NCBI GenBank assembly: GCA_013146195.2
Contig: CM028379.1
Location: 87,044,617 to 87,108,616, forward strand
Direction: 5' to 3'
Source: Codonopsis lanceolata
Lineage: Eukaryota; Streptophyta; Magnoliopsida; Asterales; Campanulaceae
Length of the DNA stretch: 64,000 nucleotides
This document shows positions 44,074 to 56,373 of the stretch, one piece after another. A program made the position numbers and the translations under genes. Below the pieces are notes generated by a model, which was not told the origin of the DNA, searched no databases, and saw only the letters and a program-made list of their open reading frames with translations. Numbering within the stretch: the first letter of the stretch is position 1; each line of letters begins with the position of its first letter.

Positions 44074-47000
44074 TCATTCAGCTGCTGATGTGAATCCTTC
44101 AGTTGGCTTTTCCACTTGAGCTGCAACTGATGGACCAACTTTAACTTCAGTTGTCATTTCAACATCAGCTTCATTCTCAGCATTCTGTTCAGCTTCCTTG
44201 ACAGTATTTTGTTCAGCTTCATCAATACTCTTTCCTTTTTCTTGTTCTGCTTCAGTCACTTTTTCTGCTTCAGTCACTAGCTGAGATGGCATCAGTTTGA
44301 GTTGTTGCCTAAGAATCATGTTCTCAGCCAAATAGGTATCAGCTCTTGCTTTCTGCTTCCTCTCCTGCTGAATGGTTTGAAGCATTGTTGCTTCAGCATT
44401 AAAAGCCATGTTGGCCCATTCTTGTTGATAAAGAAGTATAGTTCTCCAGTCATCCATGTGAGTCTCTCTAGGGGCACCAGCAGCAATGGCAGCCTGGACT
44501 TCTGTAGTGATGATCTGGGTAAGGTTAGGAAGAAGGGAGGCAACTTGTTGTTGGAGGGTAGCAAGCTGATTGGTGTGATGAGTGAAAGAAGATTTCATCT
44601 GGAGATGATGAACATAGAGAAGGTCCAGCTTAGCTGAAGTGGAAAGGGTGCCTGGAGGAGTAGGTTCTGGAGCAAGAGAGTGAGAAGATCCAGGAGCACT
44701 GGAGAAAAGCTGAAAAGTATGGATGTCAGCATCCTCAGGGTCTGGAGGGAAGAAAGTAGACATGGGGTAGGCTGGAACTTGGGATTGTGGCTCTGGTTCA
44801 GGTTCAGGCATGATATCAGGAAAGATGATTTTCTTTCCTGTGGGGTGTTGGAGAGCCTTAGAAACAATTTCCCTTTGTTTCCTTGCCTTTCTGTAGGCCA
44901 GTTGAGAAGGGCTAAGGAGGGACTCATCCTCAGACGTGGACTTGGAGGAGTCAGAAGAGGAGCCTACAGAAGAGTTTTCCATTAATTCTTCAGTGGATTG
45001 ATGAGCAGATTCATCAACTGGTTCATGTTTATGGACATGAAGAGGACTGACTGACAAGGGGAGTGAGGAGTGAAGAGACAAATCAGGCATAATGATTAAA
45101 GGTGAAGCCTGGTTTGGGTGAGTTGGTATGTCAGTATCAAGCAGTGTAGGGTAAGGAGTCACAGTGTCAGTTGAAGAAAGCACAATAGCAGCTGAAGGAT
45201 CAGCTGGAGTGATAGGAATAGCTGACACAGCTAGAATTGGTGAAGGAACAGTGTCAATCAAAGGGGCAATTGGAACAGGAGGTGTGGCTGACATAGCTAA
45301 GGCTGAATTTGAGGTGGCGACAGTTGATCGGTGTGGCCATAAGTGATCGACACCGATGTGACTGCACCGAATTGGTGCAGGAAGAGGAGTAGTGACTGGA
45401 AGGACTGATGGTGAGGCTGAAAATGTTGGAGTAAAAGAAGGCAGTGAGATAGGTTGCAAAGTACAAGTGAATGTGGGTGCAGGGTCAGCTGAGGTAGTTA
45501 TAGGAAAAACTGTTGATGAGACAACAAAGGCGACAGAAGAGGGAATTACATGAGGAACTGTTGGAATTGATTCAGAGATCAAAGGAGCATGATTACTTGT
45601 GAAGGCATCAAGGAAGACATTGCTCAAAGAAGCTCCTCCTGGCATGGAGACCATCTGTCTGTGTAACTCAATATAGGTTTGGTTTGCAGTATTGACTGCA
45701 TCTTGCACATACTTATTGGCAGCCCTTTGAATTCTAGCCAGTTTAGCTGGATCAACAGAAGGTTGTTCCCAATCTTGGTTTAGCTCATCATCTTAAGCGC
45801 AATGAGAGTCTTCCTACTAGATATGGATCATTTTGAGGAAGGGGTGGCAGTTCATGCACTTTGCTGTAAATAGTCCAGGCCAGAAAAACAAGTTCATCCT
45901 GCACAAATCTATCATTTGATAGATAGAATCTATTCCAAAGCAAAGGAAGAGGATCAAAGTACTTCCATAATTGGCTACCAGGTCTTCTTGGCTCAGATTT
46001 GGAGTGACTGGATACAGTACATAGGGTCTCCTTTTGAGGTTATGGTCAATGTATTTGATGGGGTTGACAGGTGGTTTTTCATTTTTCTTCTCCTCATGAA
46101 AAGAGAGAAGAAACTGAACAAAGTAGGGAAGATGGTCAATTGGGAATACCCAATTTGGTGGAATGGGTACAGGGTTTACCAGGTAGTAAGAATGTCTTGG
46201 ATGGAAAGTTGGATTTCGGATAGGGGGAAAAACTTGATTGGAGCAGTGTTTGGAGATCTAGGATTGGATGGAGGAGAAACTAGTATAGGATCAGTTGCAT
46301 GAGTTTCTGGTGCAGGAGAAAAAGGAATAAAGTTACCTGCATTTAGCTCATGATTTCTTTTCTGCCTTTTGGGAGCAAGATCAGCGGCCAAGGTCAGTCG
46401 CCTTCTTCTTGTTCTATGGGATACAGGGACTTGAGGAATGTCAGCTTCTTGCACACGGTCGGTGATTGAACAACGTCAGTGGTGACCACCTCTTGGGCGA
46501 CCAACGATTCTGGTGACCACTAGTTGGCTGACCACCTTCTGGCTGACCAATTCCTGGCTGACCACTAGTTAATTGGTGACCCTCCCAGGTGACCAATTTC
46601 GGGGTTCTTGAACAACCGGTGGCCGACTAGATGATACGTAGTGAGCACAGGTCCTTGTTCTCTAGGTCTTACACTTTGTTTGGGCGTGGAGATTTCTGTC
46701 CAGCGACTTGAAACATTTGCTCGCTTTATGTCAGCTGCTAAATACTTCTTGATTCTAACGGGTTCCAGGTCACCGATTTTAATGAGATGATACTGAAGAG
46801 CTGGGAGAGATCGAAGAAAATGATTGACAATTAGACGATGGGTAAGTCTTGGGTTCCCTGTAGCCATATTTTCCTTATACTTGGCTATATTCACCTTCAC
46901 ACATTCAACCAGAACTGCACCCCAGTTCATCTCATAGTTCTCTACAATGGCTTCCATGAGAAACAGTTGAGACTCCGTAATCTTGTCATGCCCTCCAGAT

Positions 47001-47438
47001 TTGATGATGAGGCACTTGTCCAGAACAGTGGCTAGGGCATAGTGCAGAGGGGCAAATCTGTGCTTGTGTCTGTCAAATGCAAGCTCTATAGGTACTTCTC
47101 CTCGCATGGTGATCCAACCTGCTTGTTGTGTTTCTTCTGGAATGGTGTAGGTAGTTGAACCATCATCGTAGAGATTTGGAAAGGCAGTTGTGATGGATTC
47201 TGAGTCGAAAACAATTAGAATGCCTCTAATATTTCCAGAGAGAGAATGGATCAGCTGGGTTTTCTTCCATTGCCATGAAGAACTCCTCGGTTAACTGACA
47301 ACTGTAAGTGCGAATGTTGAAAGAGAAGAGAGGCATTAACCCAGAAGCTGTCAGTAGATGAATAAGCTCAAGCCCTATGGGTTCCTCATTAAGTGAAACA
47401 ATATCCAAGAGACATCCAACTGCAGTATTTGTAGCCAT
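44074..47438 (-). pseudogene. accessory ORF of Sirevirus-type element F, frame-broken
   Basis: Starts MATNTAVGCLLDIVS at 47438. Open stretches at 47438-47226, 47107-46565, 46454-46176 and 45708-44074 lie in different frames and belong to one reading direction. The N-terminal part (ELIHLLTASGLMPLFSF; 'FAPLHYALATVLDKCLI') resembles a domain that databases call putative plant transposon protein, and its first block aligns with that of G (DDLNQSGLLPLF). The long C-terminal part (544 codons open) is Pro/Ser/Thr-rich, then has a likely coiled coil (QQERKQKARADTYLAENMIL) and an acidic repeat-like tail (EAEQ). I see no signal peptide or membrane segment, so it does not look like an envelope protein. 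Confidence 0.6.
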
Positions 47439-47668
47439 TTTCCTGAAATAGTCACAACAGAAAAGTTAAGAGAAACAGTTGGAAAAGAGAGAGATAAGGA
47501 GAGGGTAAGAAGAGAGAGTACCAGAAAATCTAGAGTTAGGGTTAGGGTTTAAAAAGTAGTTTGAAAACAGGTGAGAGAAGAAGAAGAAGAAGTGAAGATG
47601 AGGTATGTAAAAAGGTGGGTATTTATAAAAAGGATTTTATATGTACGGACACTTATAAGAGTCAGTGG
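47439..47668 (-). promoter_or_regulatory. promoter-like region and leader of the accessory ORF in F
   Basis: On the minus strand there is a TATA box 'tataaata' (47620-47627) about 185 nt before the ATG. It is followed by a CT-rich leader with a telo-box 'aaaccctaaccctaac' (47535-47550). A splice-acceptor-like 'ttgtgactatttcag' ends at 47443, five nucleotides before the ATG. A candidate donor 'ctggtactc' lies near 47522. The sequence before it is lost in the gap. Confidence 0.4.
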
Positions 47669-47768
47669 NNNNNNNNNNNNNNNNNNNNNNNNNNNNNNNN
47701 NNNNNNNNNNNNNNNNNNNNNNNNNNNNNNNNNNNNNNNNNNNNNNNNNNNNNNNNNNNNNNNNNNNN
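47669..47768. other. assembly gap (100 N)
   Basis: Exactly 100 N. It separates the accessory-ORF leader of F (minus) from the last bases of the 5' LTR of G (plus), and its right edge falls at the place of the poly-C loop of the LTR hairpin. Confidence 0.95.
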
Positions 47769-47802
47769 CCTAGCCTAGATTAAGCCTATTTTGGGACCAA
47801 CA
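47769..47802 (+). repeat. end of the 5' LTR of element G
   Basis: 'tagcctagattaagcctatt' and 'ttgggaccaaca' match the end of the 3' LTR at 57477-57508 with two differences. The rest lies in the gap. Confidence 0.85.
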
Positions 47803-47803
47803 A

Positions 47804-47816
47804 TTGGTATCGAGCT
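47804..47816 (+). promoter_or_regulatory. primer binding site of element G
   Basis: 'ttggtatcgagct' follows the LTR after one base. It equals the initiator Met tRNA site seen in element H (tggtatcagagc) except that 'cag' reads 'cg', a one-base deletion. Confidence 0.8.
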
Positions 47817-47869
47817 TGATTCTTTGAAAAATTCCTTTTTCCAAGACTAACCTCTTGAGAATAGATCCT

Positions 47870-50070
47870 ATGGCTCACTATATGCTTGCATACCTTAATA
47901 CCATGTCCCAATATTGGACGAAGGTCACTTCAAGTATGGAAAGACAAAGTTATGAGATACATGAACTCTATTGACAATCGCTTGTGGCAATGTGTTCAAA
48001 CATGTCCTCATATTCCAATGAAGCCCAACCTTCTTGCCGGGTAGCAGTGGACCTCCCGAGATACCCAAATCAATGAATGAATGGACGATGAAGAAAGGAA
48101 GCTTGTTGAACTCGACAACAAAAGCTATACATATCATATCTAGCTCGTCGACACAAGCACGATCGCAAATAATCGATGCAAACCGCCAAAGAAATGTGGG
48201 AAGCTTTGTGGAATATCTAGAAGGAGATCTGCCCACTAGAGACAATAGAAAGTACAACTATATTCAACGCTTGATTCCTTTCGAAGGACCCAAAGGAGAC
48301 ACTACGTAAGCCTACGACAGATTTTGTGGTAAGCGCTTGTTAGGAAAAAATATAGTGTTAAGGGGAAGTAAATATGAGATTTTTAGCTTCCTTGGGAAGT
48401 TTGTGGTATGTTAAGACCACGGCCATTAAAGAGTCCAAAACTTAAACTCCATACATCTTGGTTGTATGTAAGTTTAACTCTCTATGAGCAAGAACTGCTT
48501 CAAGCTCAAGAACATGACAAACATTTTAAACTTCCTTCTTTTTCTGATATCTCTCATGAAACACCTGCTTTAGAAAGTAAACCATCAACTTCTTCTTCAA
48601 ATGACAATGAAATTCTATCTGACGAACAATTTGCCATGTTCGTTAAGAAGTTTCAAAAGTTCTCAAAATTCAATAAGAAGAAGGAAGCAAACCAATGAAA
48701 GCTCACAAAACAATGAGCTAGTTTGCTACAACTACAGGAAGCCTGGTCACTTTGCTTCTAAATGTCCTAAGCCAAATTATGAAGCTTATAAAAGGAGACC
48801 ATCTAAATCATTTTCAAAACATAGAGGTCTGATGGCTGAGGACTTAGAAAAAAACCAAGTATCTACTTGTTTTGAAATTGATTCTGATGAGGATGATAGT
48901 GATCACTCACCAGAGCAGGCACATATCTGCCTTGTTGCTCTAGAGTCACCTCCCACCTTAGATAGTGAAATAAAATATTCTCCTTTTCAAGCTAACATAG
49001 AACAACCTACTGAAGAGCCTTCTAAAGAAGAAATCCTCAAGGATGCTCAGGATATTCTAGAGGAATTCAATGAATTTAGAAAGGCTTATATAAAGTTAGC
49101 TAAAAGTCATGAGAAGCTGGGAACTGAGAAATCCATGCTGGAAGACGAGTTAAAAACTCTCATTGGAGTCCAGCAGGAAAGTATCAAGTTAAAAGAAGAG
49201 AACAAGTTTCTCAATGAAAAGGTTGCTAGCCTTATTGGTCATGCCAAAGAGCTATCTGCTGAGAAAGATGAGTTACAAAAAACTATCGACTCGTGGAATA
49301 ACTCAAAGGGTGTCTTTGACCAAATCCTTGGAGACCAGAAGCCCTTTGCTAACAAAACTGGGCTAGGTTTCTCTGAGAACACTTGCTGGCACAACCTCTG
49401 AACAAAAAATAGAAGACTTGTTTGTAAGAACTGATGACGATTCTCCATATCATCAGCAGTTTAACAACAAGGGTAGACAAGGAGTTGGTTACGCTGCTAT
49501 CTATTATAAATATCCTAAGACTCAAACTAACAGGACCAATAATGCGTCCAAAGCAAAGGAATTATCTGCTAGCGAAAAGTCTGCTAAGGGTTGTGCTGAC
49601 TCAAAAGATCCTTTTACCAGCACCTCTGCTAAAGCAAAGGCTGTTGTTTCTAGGAAAACTAAAAGTCAGCTTAAGCCTGTCAGATTCATCAAAAGCACCT
49701 ACGATAATGTTGCTGCTTCCAAGATTGCTGACACTAAGCTCAAAGGCAAAATGTATGAGGAATCTAAGTCTACCATCAATAGATCCGCTAAAGCAAGAAC
49801 TGCCGAATACAGACCTAAGAAATCTCATACAAAACCTTCTAAGCCTGCTATCAACAAGTTTGCTGAGTCTAAGGTAGCTGCTAAAAGAAAGAATGCTCAT
49901 ATGTCTACCGAAAACTAGCTTTCTCAACATAATATTTGTAATTTCCATCGTTGTACTTTTTGCAAATGTTTAGGCCACTTGGTCCATGAATGTCTACTGA
50001 AATCCATCATGAAGCCTACTGGATCCCCTATTCCAAAAGTCAGGCAAGTATGGGTTCCAAAAATACGCTA
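47870..50070 (+). pseudogene. gag of element G, frame-broken
   Basis: The capsid-like start (47935-48120) reads 'VWKDKVMRYMNSIDNRLWQC' and then shifts frame ('DDEERKLVELDNKSYTYHI'). After a damaged middle, 'LYEQELLQAQEHDKHFKLPS' (48480-48540) continues gag. A zinc knuckle follows at 48724-48765, 'CYNYRKPGHFASKC', whose second Cys is Tyr. A long coiled coil spans 48980-49330 and a basic Lys/Ser-rich part 49540-49915. A second, intact knuckle 'CTFCKCLGHLVHEC' lies at 49948-49989. Two knuckles and a coiled coil are typical of long Sirevirus Gag. The protein would form the particle and bind RNA. Confidence 0.75.
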
Positions 50071-50140
50071 ACCTTTTGGACCCAAAAGAAAAATAAAAGG
50101 GGACCATGATTTTCTCATTTCTTAATTTCAGATATGCTTC

Positions 50141-53100
50141 ATGGCCTCTACAAGCTCAGAAAAGAAAGACATATGGTATCTGGATAGCGGTTGCTCAAGA
50201 CATATGACCGGAGAATCATGCCTTCTTTCAAACATCACTGACGCAGAAGGTCCTCCAGTCATCTTTGTGGACAATGCTAAAGGAAGAACCATTGGATATG
50301 GATCCATTATTCGAGGAAATCTCTCTATAGGGAAAGTCTCTCTAGTAGAAGGATTAAAGCACAACTTGCTAAGCATCTCTCAATTCTGTGATAAGGGACT
50401 CGTGTGTCGATTCTCCTCAAACAGATGCGACATCAAGGATCCAGAATCATGCTCAACCTTGGTAACTAGACATAGACAAGGAAATGTCTATGTGATAGAC
50501 TTAAATGCCTATGGAAAGGCTGCTAATCTATGTCTTGTAGCAAACTCTGCTCAAGATAAAAGCTGGTTGTGGCACAAACATCTCAGTCATCTGAACTTCA
50601 AATACTTATCAAAGCTTTCCAAAGAAGGACTGGTAAAAGGAATGCCAAAGGTCTCTGTTGATCATGATCGTGCCTGTAAAGCCTGTCAACTAGGAAAGCT
50701 TTCAAAAACCTCCTTCAAGAACAAACCAGGACTAGAAACATCAAGACCACTGCAACTTCTTCACATGGATCTCTTCGGACCAGTGACTACTATCAACTGT
50801 GGTGGTAACAGATACACTCTAGTCGTAGTAGATGATTATACAAGATATACTTGGACAGAGATGATGTCTTCTAAGGATCACACGTATGGTCTTCTCACAG
50901 CCTTGTTCAGAAGATTGCAGACTCAAAAGCTTGATGAAATCAGTGACGTTCGATCAGACAACTGAACAGAATTCACCATTAATGGGATAGTGAAGTATTG
51001 TGATGATCATGGCATCGGGCACAACTTCTCTGCTGTAAGAACACCACAACAAAACGGTGTAGCAGAAAGGAAAAACAGAACACTTATCGAAACTGCTAAG
51101 ACTATCCTCGCTGAAGCAAAGTTGCCCAAACACTTCTGGGCAGAAGCCGTCAACACAGCTTGCTTTACTCAGAACAAATCCCTGATCAACAAATTTCACG
51201 GTAAAACACCTTATGAACTTTAGAGAGGTAAAGCCCCAAACATTGGATTTCTCAAAATCTTCGGCTGCAAATGTTTTGTACTTTACAATGGTAATGAATA
51301 CAGAAGCAAATTTGATAACAAAGCTGATGAAGGTGTATTTCTGGGCTATGCCTTACACTCCAAAGCTTATAGGGTTTTCAATAAAAGATCTTTAAAAATT
51401 GTTGAATCCATTCATGCTTCATTTGATGAATTTGATTTACTAGAGCCACACGTGGCTACAAATGTTTCTGATGATTTTGCTCATGATGAGACAGGTACAT
51501 CCCAAACCTCTAGCTCCCATACTCCAAATCCACCACCAGCAACTCACTCAAATATTCCTGACCATCATTTCTCAAATGATTTACCAGAAGACCTCAACTC
51601 TGCTCAAGAAAACTCCAATCTAGAGCCCATTGCTTCTGAACCTTATAATCCCATCCTTCAACTCACCTATGAATGAAATTCTGAACAACTATCCCAACAA
51701 GAAACAATTGACTTTTCACCTAGTCCTCCTCCTGAACCACTCAATGAAGAATCAACAGTGAATCACATTCCTGCTGTCACAAGAACTTGCAAAGATCACC
51801 CTATTTCTCAGATCATTGGTGATATTCATGTAGGAGTGCGGACTAGAATATCTTCCAGAAATGAATGTATGTTCTGTGCTGTATTTGTTTCAGAAGATGA
51901 GCCGAAGAAGATTGATGAAGCTTTATAAGATCCAAGTTGGCTGGAAGCCATGCAAGAAGAACTTCAGCAATTTGAAAGATGCCAAGTATGGAAGTTAGTC
52001 CCAAGACCTGCTGATCATACCATCATTGGCACAAAATGGTGTTCAGAAACAAGAAGGGTGAAGATGGGAACATCATTAGAAACAAAGCTAGACTCGTTAC
52101 ACAAGGATATCGCCAAGAAGAAGGAATCGACTATGATGAAACTTTTGCTCCAGTAGCAAGGTTAGAAGCTATCAGAATCTTTCTAGCCTATGCCACATAT
52201 AAGGACTTTGTGCTATATCAAATGGACGTCAAGAGCGCCTTTCTCAATGGTAATCTTCAAGAGACTGTTTATGTCGCTCAACCTCCAGGTTTCATTGAGA
52301 AAGGAAAGGAAACTCATGTCTATAAGCTTAAGAAAGCTCTTTATGGTCTTAAGCAAGCTCACCGTGCCTGGAATGAAACTCTATCCAAGTTCTTAATGGA
52401 ACAAGGATCTGTGCAAGGAAAGATTGACACTACTCTCTTCATTCTCAAGCACAAAGGTCATTCACTGCTGGTGCAAATATACGTTGATGATATCATCTTT
52501 GGTTCTACAAATGAGAAGCTGTGCAAACGATTTGAGTCTCTCATGACTGGAAAGTTTCAAATGAGCATGATGGGAGAACTCACATTCTTCTTAGGTCTTC
52601 AAATTCAACAATCCAACAAAGGAATCTTCATAAGCCAATCCAAGTATGCTAACGAACTGGTGAAAAAATATGGATTGGAAATGGCCAACACCTTTGACAC
52701 TCATATGTCTACTAAATGCAAATTATCAAATGACTTACATGGGAAAAAGGTTGATATTACTCATTATCGAGGAATTATCAGATCTCTGCTCTATCTTACC
52801 GCCGGCAGACCTGATATAGTATATGTTGTTGGGGTATGTGCTAAATTTCAAGCAGACCCTCGTGAGTCACATCTTCTTGCCGCCAAGAGAATCATCAAGT
52901 ATGTATCAGATACCATCAACTTAGGTATCTGGTATCCAAGGGAATCCTCCTTCAACTTAGTTGGCTACTCAGATGCAGATTATGCTGGATGCCAAGTAGA
53001 CAAGAAAAGTACGAGTGGAACTTGTCAATTTCTAGGCGACAGACTTGTCTCATGGGCCAGCAAGAAACAAGCATCGGCTTCCAACTCCACCACAGAAGCA

Positions 53101-53430
53101 TCACATAGCCGCTGGTAGCCGCCGTTGTCAACTCGCTTTGGATCAAACAACGCTTGGTGGACTCACGACATCAAGGTAGTGGCGATCGCTCCAATCATGT
53201 GTGACAATACTTCAGCAATCTCTATCACCTACAATCCCGTGATGCATTCCAAGACAAAGCATATCGACGTTGGATATCACTTTCTAAGGGATAATGTAGA
53301 AAAGAGAAATATAAGCATGAAGTACATTTCAACAGAACATCAGTTAGCTGACATCTTCACAAAGGCACTTGATGCTGACAGGTTTGCTTATCTAAGGGGA
53401 GAGCTTGGTATGCTTGACCCAACTGCTTAA
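50141..53430 (+). pseudogene. pol (protease-integrase-RT-RNase H) of element G, with few interruptions
   Basis: Protease active site 'IWYLDSGCSRHMTG' at 50171-50212. Pre-integrase zinc region 'WLWHKHLSHLNF' with CKAC. Integrase Asp residues in 'LLHMDLFGPV' and 'VRSDN', and the Glu in 'QQNGVAERKN'. RT motif 'IYVDDIIFGSTNEK' near 52480. RNase H 'YSDADYAGCQVDKKSTSG' near 52966 and 'HQLADIFTKALDADRF' at the end. Stops at 50963, 51221, 51674 and 51926 and frame changes near 52036 and 53118 interrupt it; otherwise the catalytic residues are kept. It ends at a TAA at 53428-53430. These enzymes process the polyprotein, copy the RNA and insert the DNA. Confidence 0.88.
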
Positions 53431-53679
53431 TATTTATTCAACTTTATTTCTTTCAATTTAAATTTTGAGCAGACTTGATAATATATTTACGCAGACTTGA
53501 CATTGTAACAAAGCTGACTTGTTCCTATGTAAAGAAAACATCAATATTGCAAATTATTTGAAGACGGAGGTAAGTCATTTTAACTTTTATCTTAGAAGGG
53601 TCACTTGTGAAAATAGTGAGGGACTAATTCTTAAAATTAGTTGAGATGATTTTCGAAAAAAAAATTTTGACTGCCCTCA

Positions 53680-53922
53680 GACGTCAGTCATCAAGTCACT
53701 TCACGTGACAGACATCTGACCTTAGGTCAAGTCACATCACGCCTTTCATTAATAAAACCACTCAACCGCCATTTTCAAAAATCACTTTTCCAAAAAAAGG
53801 CTTTAACTATCAAAATTGTCTCTCCCTCTTCTCTCAAAACCCTCACATCTTCACTTCGCTTTGTCTCTGCAAATCAGTGAAGAACTCTTTGATTCCTCCA
53901 ATTCTCTTCTACGTATTCTTCA
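53680..53922 (+). promoter_or_regulatory. promoter-like region and leader of the accessory ORF in G
   Basis: A C-box-like 'gacgtc' at 53680-53685 and a G-box 'cacgtg' at 53702-53707 are followed by a TATA-like 'ttaataaaa' at 53749-53757. A CT-rich leader of about 140 nt leads to the ATG at 53923. Element F has the same order (TATA, CT-rich leader, splice signal, ATG), which argues against chance. Confidence 0.45.
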
Positions 53923-55972
53923 ATGGTAAGACAAATCTAACCCAGAATCGTTTATTTTCGTCAAAATTTGATGCTAAATGGTCAATTTTTTTATTTTACT
54001 AAATTTGGGGTTTCTATGCATGAAAAATCTGCCATTGTTATCTGTTGAAGACTCTCTCAACTGAGAACTTGTTAACCGCTGCAAGAATCTGTCTTTGCTA
54101 ACAATTTCCTTCATCTATTATATTTGTTTTAACTATGCTCGTTGAAATTCCGTTCGGTACTATCTATTGCTTGTATTTCATTTCCAAATATATGTTTCTC
54201 CTCAATAGATTGTTGAAATTCCTAAATTTCTGAGCTCCAATTTTGTATCTTGGTCGAAATTGAAAATTTCATATGTCTTCCCAAACTTTACCCTAATTTT
54301 TTCTTTTCTTATTTTGTTTAGGCTAAATCATCTGCTGCTGGTTCATCTTCCGCATCTACATCTGCTTCAACTGCTGCAACCCTGGCACCTTCACATGCCT
54401 CGGCTTCTGAAGTTGAGATACCCAACTTGCCGGACACCATGTATCATCCTGGAATGTGCATCGATGTAGCTACTATCCGTGCATATGCCTCTGGTATCAA
54501 GATAGTTGATGACCTGAACCAGTCCGGACTTCTTCCTCTCTTCCTGCTTGACGATAATGATGGCTACAACAATCAACTGCTAGAAGAGTTCTACCAACTC
54601 ATCACTATCGATAGCTTCTGGGGCTCCATCTCAGGCACTGTACGTGGTGTACATTTCTCTCTAACCGTTGCTCGTATCGCCAAAATAGTTGGAGTGGAAT
54701 TTGATGGTCCAACTGAGCTCTCCGCGCAAGAAATGGCCACTACTTGGTCTTACATACGTGGTGAAGGAACCCCCAAAGAGCCTCAAGGAAAGATGAAGTG
54801 GATCTTGTTCAATGATGATGTGTACTTCACCAGTCACCTCATTGACAAAAGCTTGATCTTCAAAAAAAGGGACACACGACATTATGACTAGCGTCGGTTA
54901 GATACACATTTGTTATTCTCAACCTACGCTTCAACTGGGCCACCATCATTTTTGACCTGCTGTGTGATGGCATAGATAGTGTCAAGAAATCCCTAAAGCA
55001 GAGAAGGTCCTTCGTACGGCTAATCAATGTGTTGCTGCGCAACAACTTCTCCTTCTCCAATCGTGTATTTCCCTTGGAACTCAGGCCGATCAAGAAGTCC
55101 ATCCTATTCACCAATACCTTCATCTCCTCAACCAACAAACTGAGGAATGAAAAGCTTGAGAGGCAAGGACTATCCACTCAGCCCTTGTTTGCTGTTATCA
55201 ACCCACCTCCTTTGGCTGTCATAAGGATTAATCCAAAGACGCTGGATGATGCCTTCATTGCCAAGCAGCTTGACAAGAAACAAAAGAAGGATGTTGCTAA
55301 AGAAGGCTGCTCCAGCAAGGAACCAACTGATTTTCCTCCCCCTTCTAAGAAATCCAAGAGACAGCACTTAGCTGTTGAGGAAGATCATGCAGTCAAGAAG
55401 AAGAAGAAATGTTCGAACTCTGCTCCTGTCTCTGCTGCCCCTCCTTCATCACCATCTGCTGGTGCTCCAGCCAAGAAGAAGAAGAAACATGTTGCTTCTA
55501 CTGTTCCTACCTCAGAACCAGAAGAGACCGCTGAACCAGAACCAGCCCCTCTTCGCCCCCGAAAACGTAAACCAAAATGCTGCGAACCCTCCGAACGACA
55601 CTGCTCAAGCTTTCACTTCCCATCGCTTCCTCATTCAAGACCAGTAGGAGTCCCTGATGGGTATGCTCCATTCTTAGCAGATCAGCATCCGTGCCTTTTT
55701 TTGATGAACTCCGGACTTCTCTGGGCCATGCAGTCATTGCTAGGCGTGAAGTTCCCGACTTCACTGCTGTCTGACATGTCGAATGCGCCAACGAAAGAGC
55801 TACTACTGCTGAACAATGTCGGGTTGCTGCCATCAGGGAGGAGAGAGCTACTCATCTTTTGAATCAAGCTTTAATTGAAGAACAGAACAGACTACGAGAG
55901 CGTCTCAATGATCGAATCAGAATTTGGGTTGGTGACTACTTAGAGTGTCGCCGTACTCAACCATACCTATTC
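53923..55972 (+). pseudogene. accessory ORF of element G: ATG exon, intron, coding exon, frame-broken
   Basis: ATG 53923-53925 is directly followed by a donor GTAAGA. An acceptor 'attttgtttag' ends at 54321, and exon 2 reads on in frame as AKSSAAGSSSAST. This joins to the plant-transposon-protein-like domain (DDLNQSGLLPLFLLDDN; 'SLTVARIAKIVGVEFDG'). A stop at 54889 reflects a frame change; coding continues in other frames ('FVRLINVLLRNNFSFSNRVF', then Lys-rich clusters KKKKK and RPRKRKPK that look like nuclear localisation signals). It ends with a coiled-coil C-terminus ('EEQNRLRERLNDRIRIW') near 55972. No signal peptide or membrane span is seen, so an envelope role is unlikely; a nuclear role is inference. 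Confidence 0.6.
53926..54321 (+). other. predicted intron in the accessory ORF of element G
   Basis: 396 bp, GT at the start (ATG followed by GTAAGA), pyrimidine-rich end (ttttcttttcttattttgtt then AG). It is AT-rich as plant introns are. Joining its flanks keeps one frame from the ATG into the conserved domain. Confidence 0.6.
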
Positions 55973-56359
55973 TGATCTGGTATAATTCTTCTGTTCTAAC
56001 TTTTATGATTCAAACCCTGTTTTGTAAAACTCTGCTGTTAAACAGCCTGTTTAACTTACAGATGTAATATATTTTGGATTAAGATTAATTGTTCTATTCT
56101 ATGATCTTGTCCATTTAAACTTCGTGTTTAAATCTTTAATTTGCTTATATCTTTCTTATTGCTAAGATTTAAACTCTGCTTAACTTTGTACTTGATCTTA
56201 TTGCTCTTTATCTTGTAAGTACCTAGTTTGGCTATCTCTCTACTTAGACTTCTGCTCTGAGAGGCATGTCTGCTCTGCTTAATAAATTTTTTTTAAGACA
56301 TGTTGTTATCTCAGTGCGTGATTCAAAGTCTGCTAGTAACTTAGATGATGACATCAACC
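55973..56359. other. 3' non-coding part of element G
   Basis: AT-rich sequence between the accessory ORF and the polypurine tract, with no coding signal. Confidence 0.6.
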
Positions 56360-56373
56360 AAATAGGAGGAGAT
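56360..56373 (+). promoter_or_regulatory. polypurine tract of element G
   Basis: 'aaataggaggagat' directly before the LTR start TGTTGACCC, identical to that of F. Confidence 0.88.

Larger units (their letters stand above)
42802..47668 (-). mobile_element. Sirevirus-type copia element F, 3' half (minus strand)
   Basis: 3' LTR at 42802-43873, polypurine tract at 43874-43887 (minus strand 'aaataggaggagat', identical to that of element G) and a long accessory ORF region at 44074-47438. Gag and pol are not present before the gap at 47669. The accessory ORF between pol and 3' LTR and the LTR wording mark it as a relative of G. Confidence 0.75.

Noticed and set aside
44074..47438. Envelope-like gene of a Sirevirus
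   Set aside because: No signal peptide or membrane segment could be seen; the domain resembles a plant-transposon-type protein.
47535..47550. Telomere-like gttagggttaggg sequence
   Set aside because: Only two units, inside the leader of the accessory ORF; a telo-box is the better reading, not an interstitial telomere.
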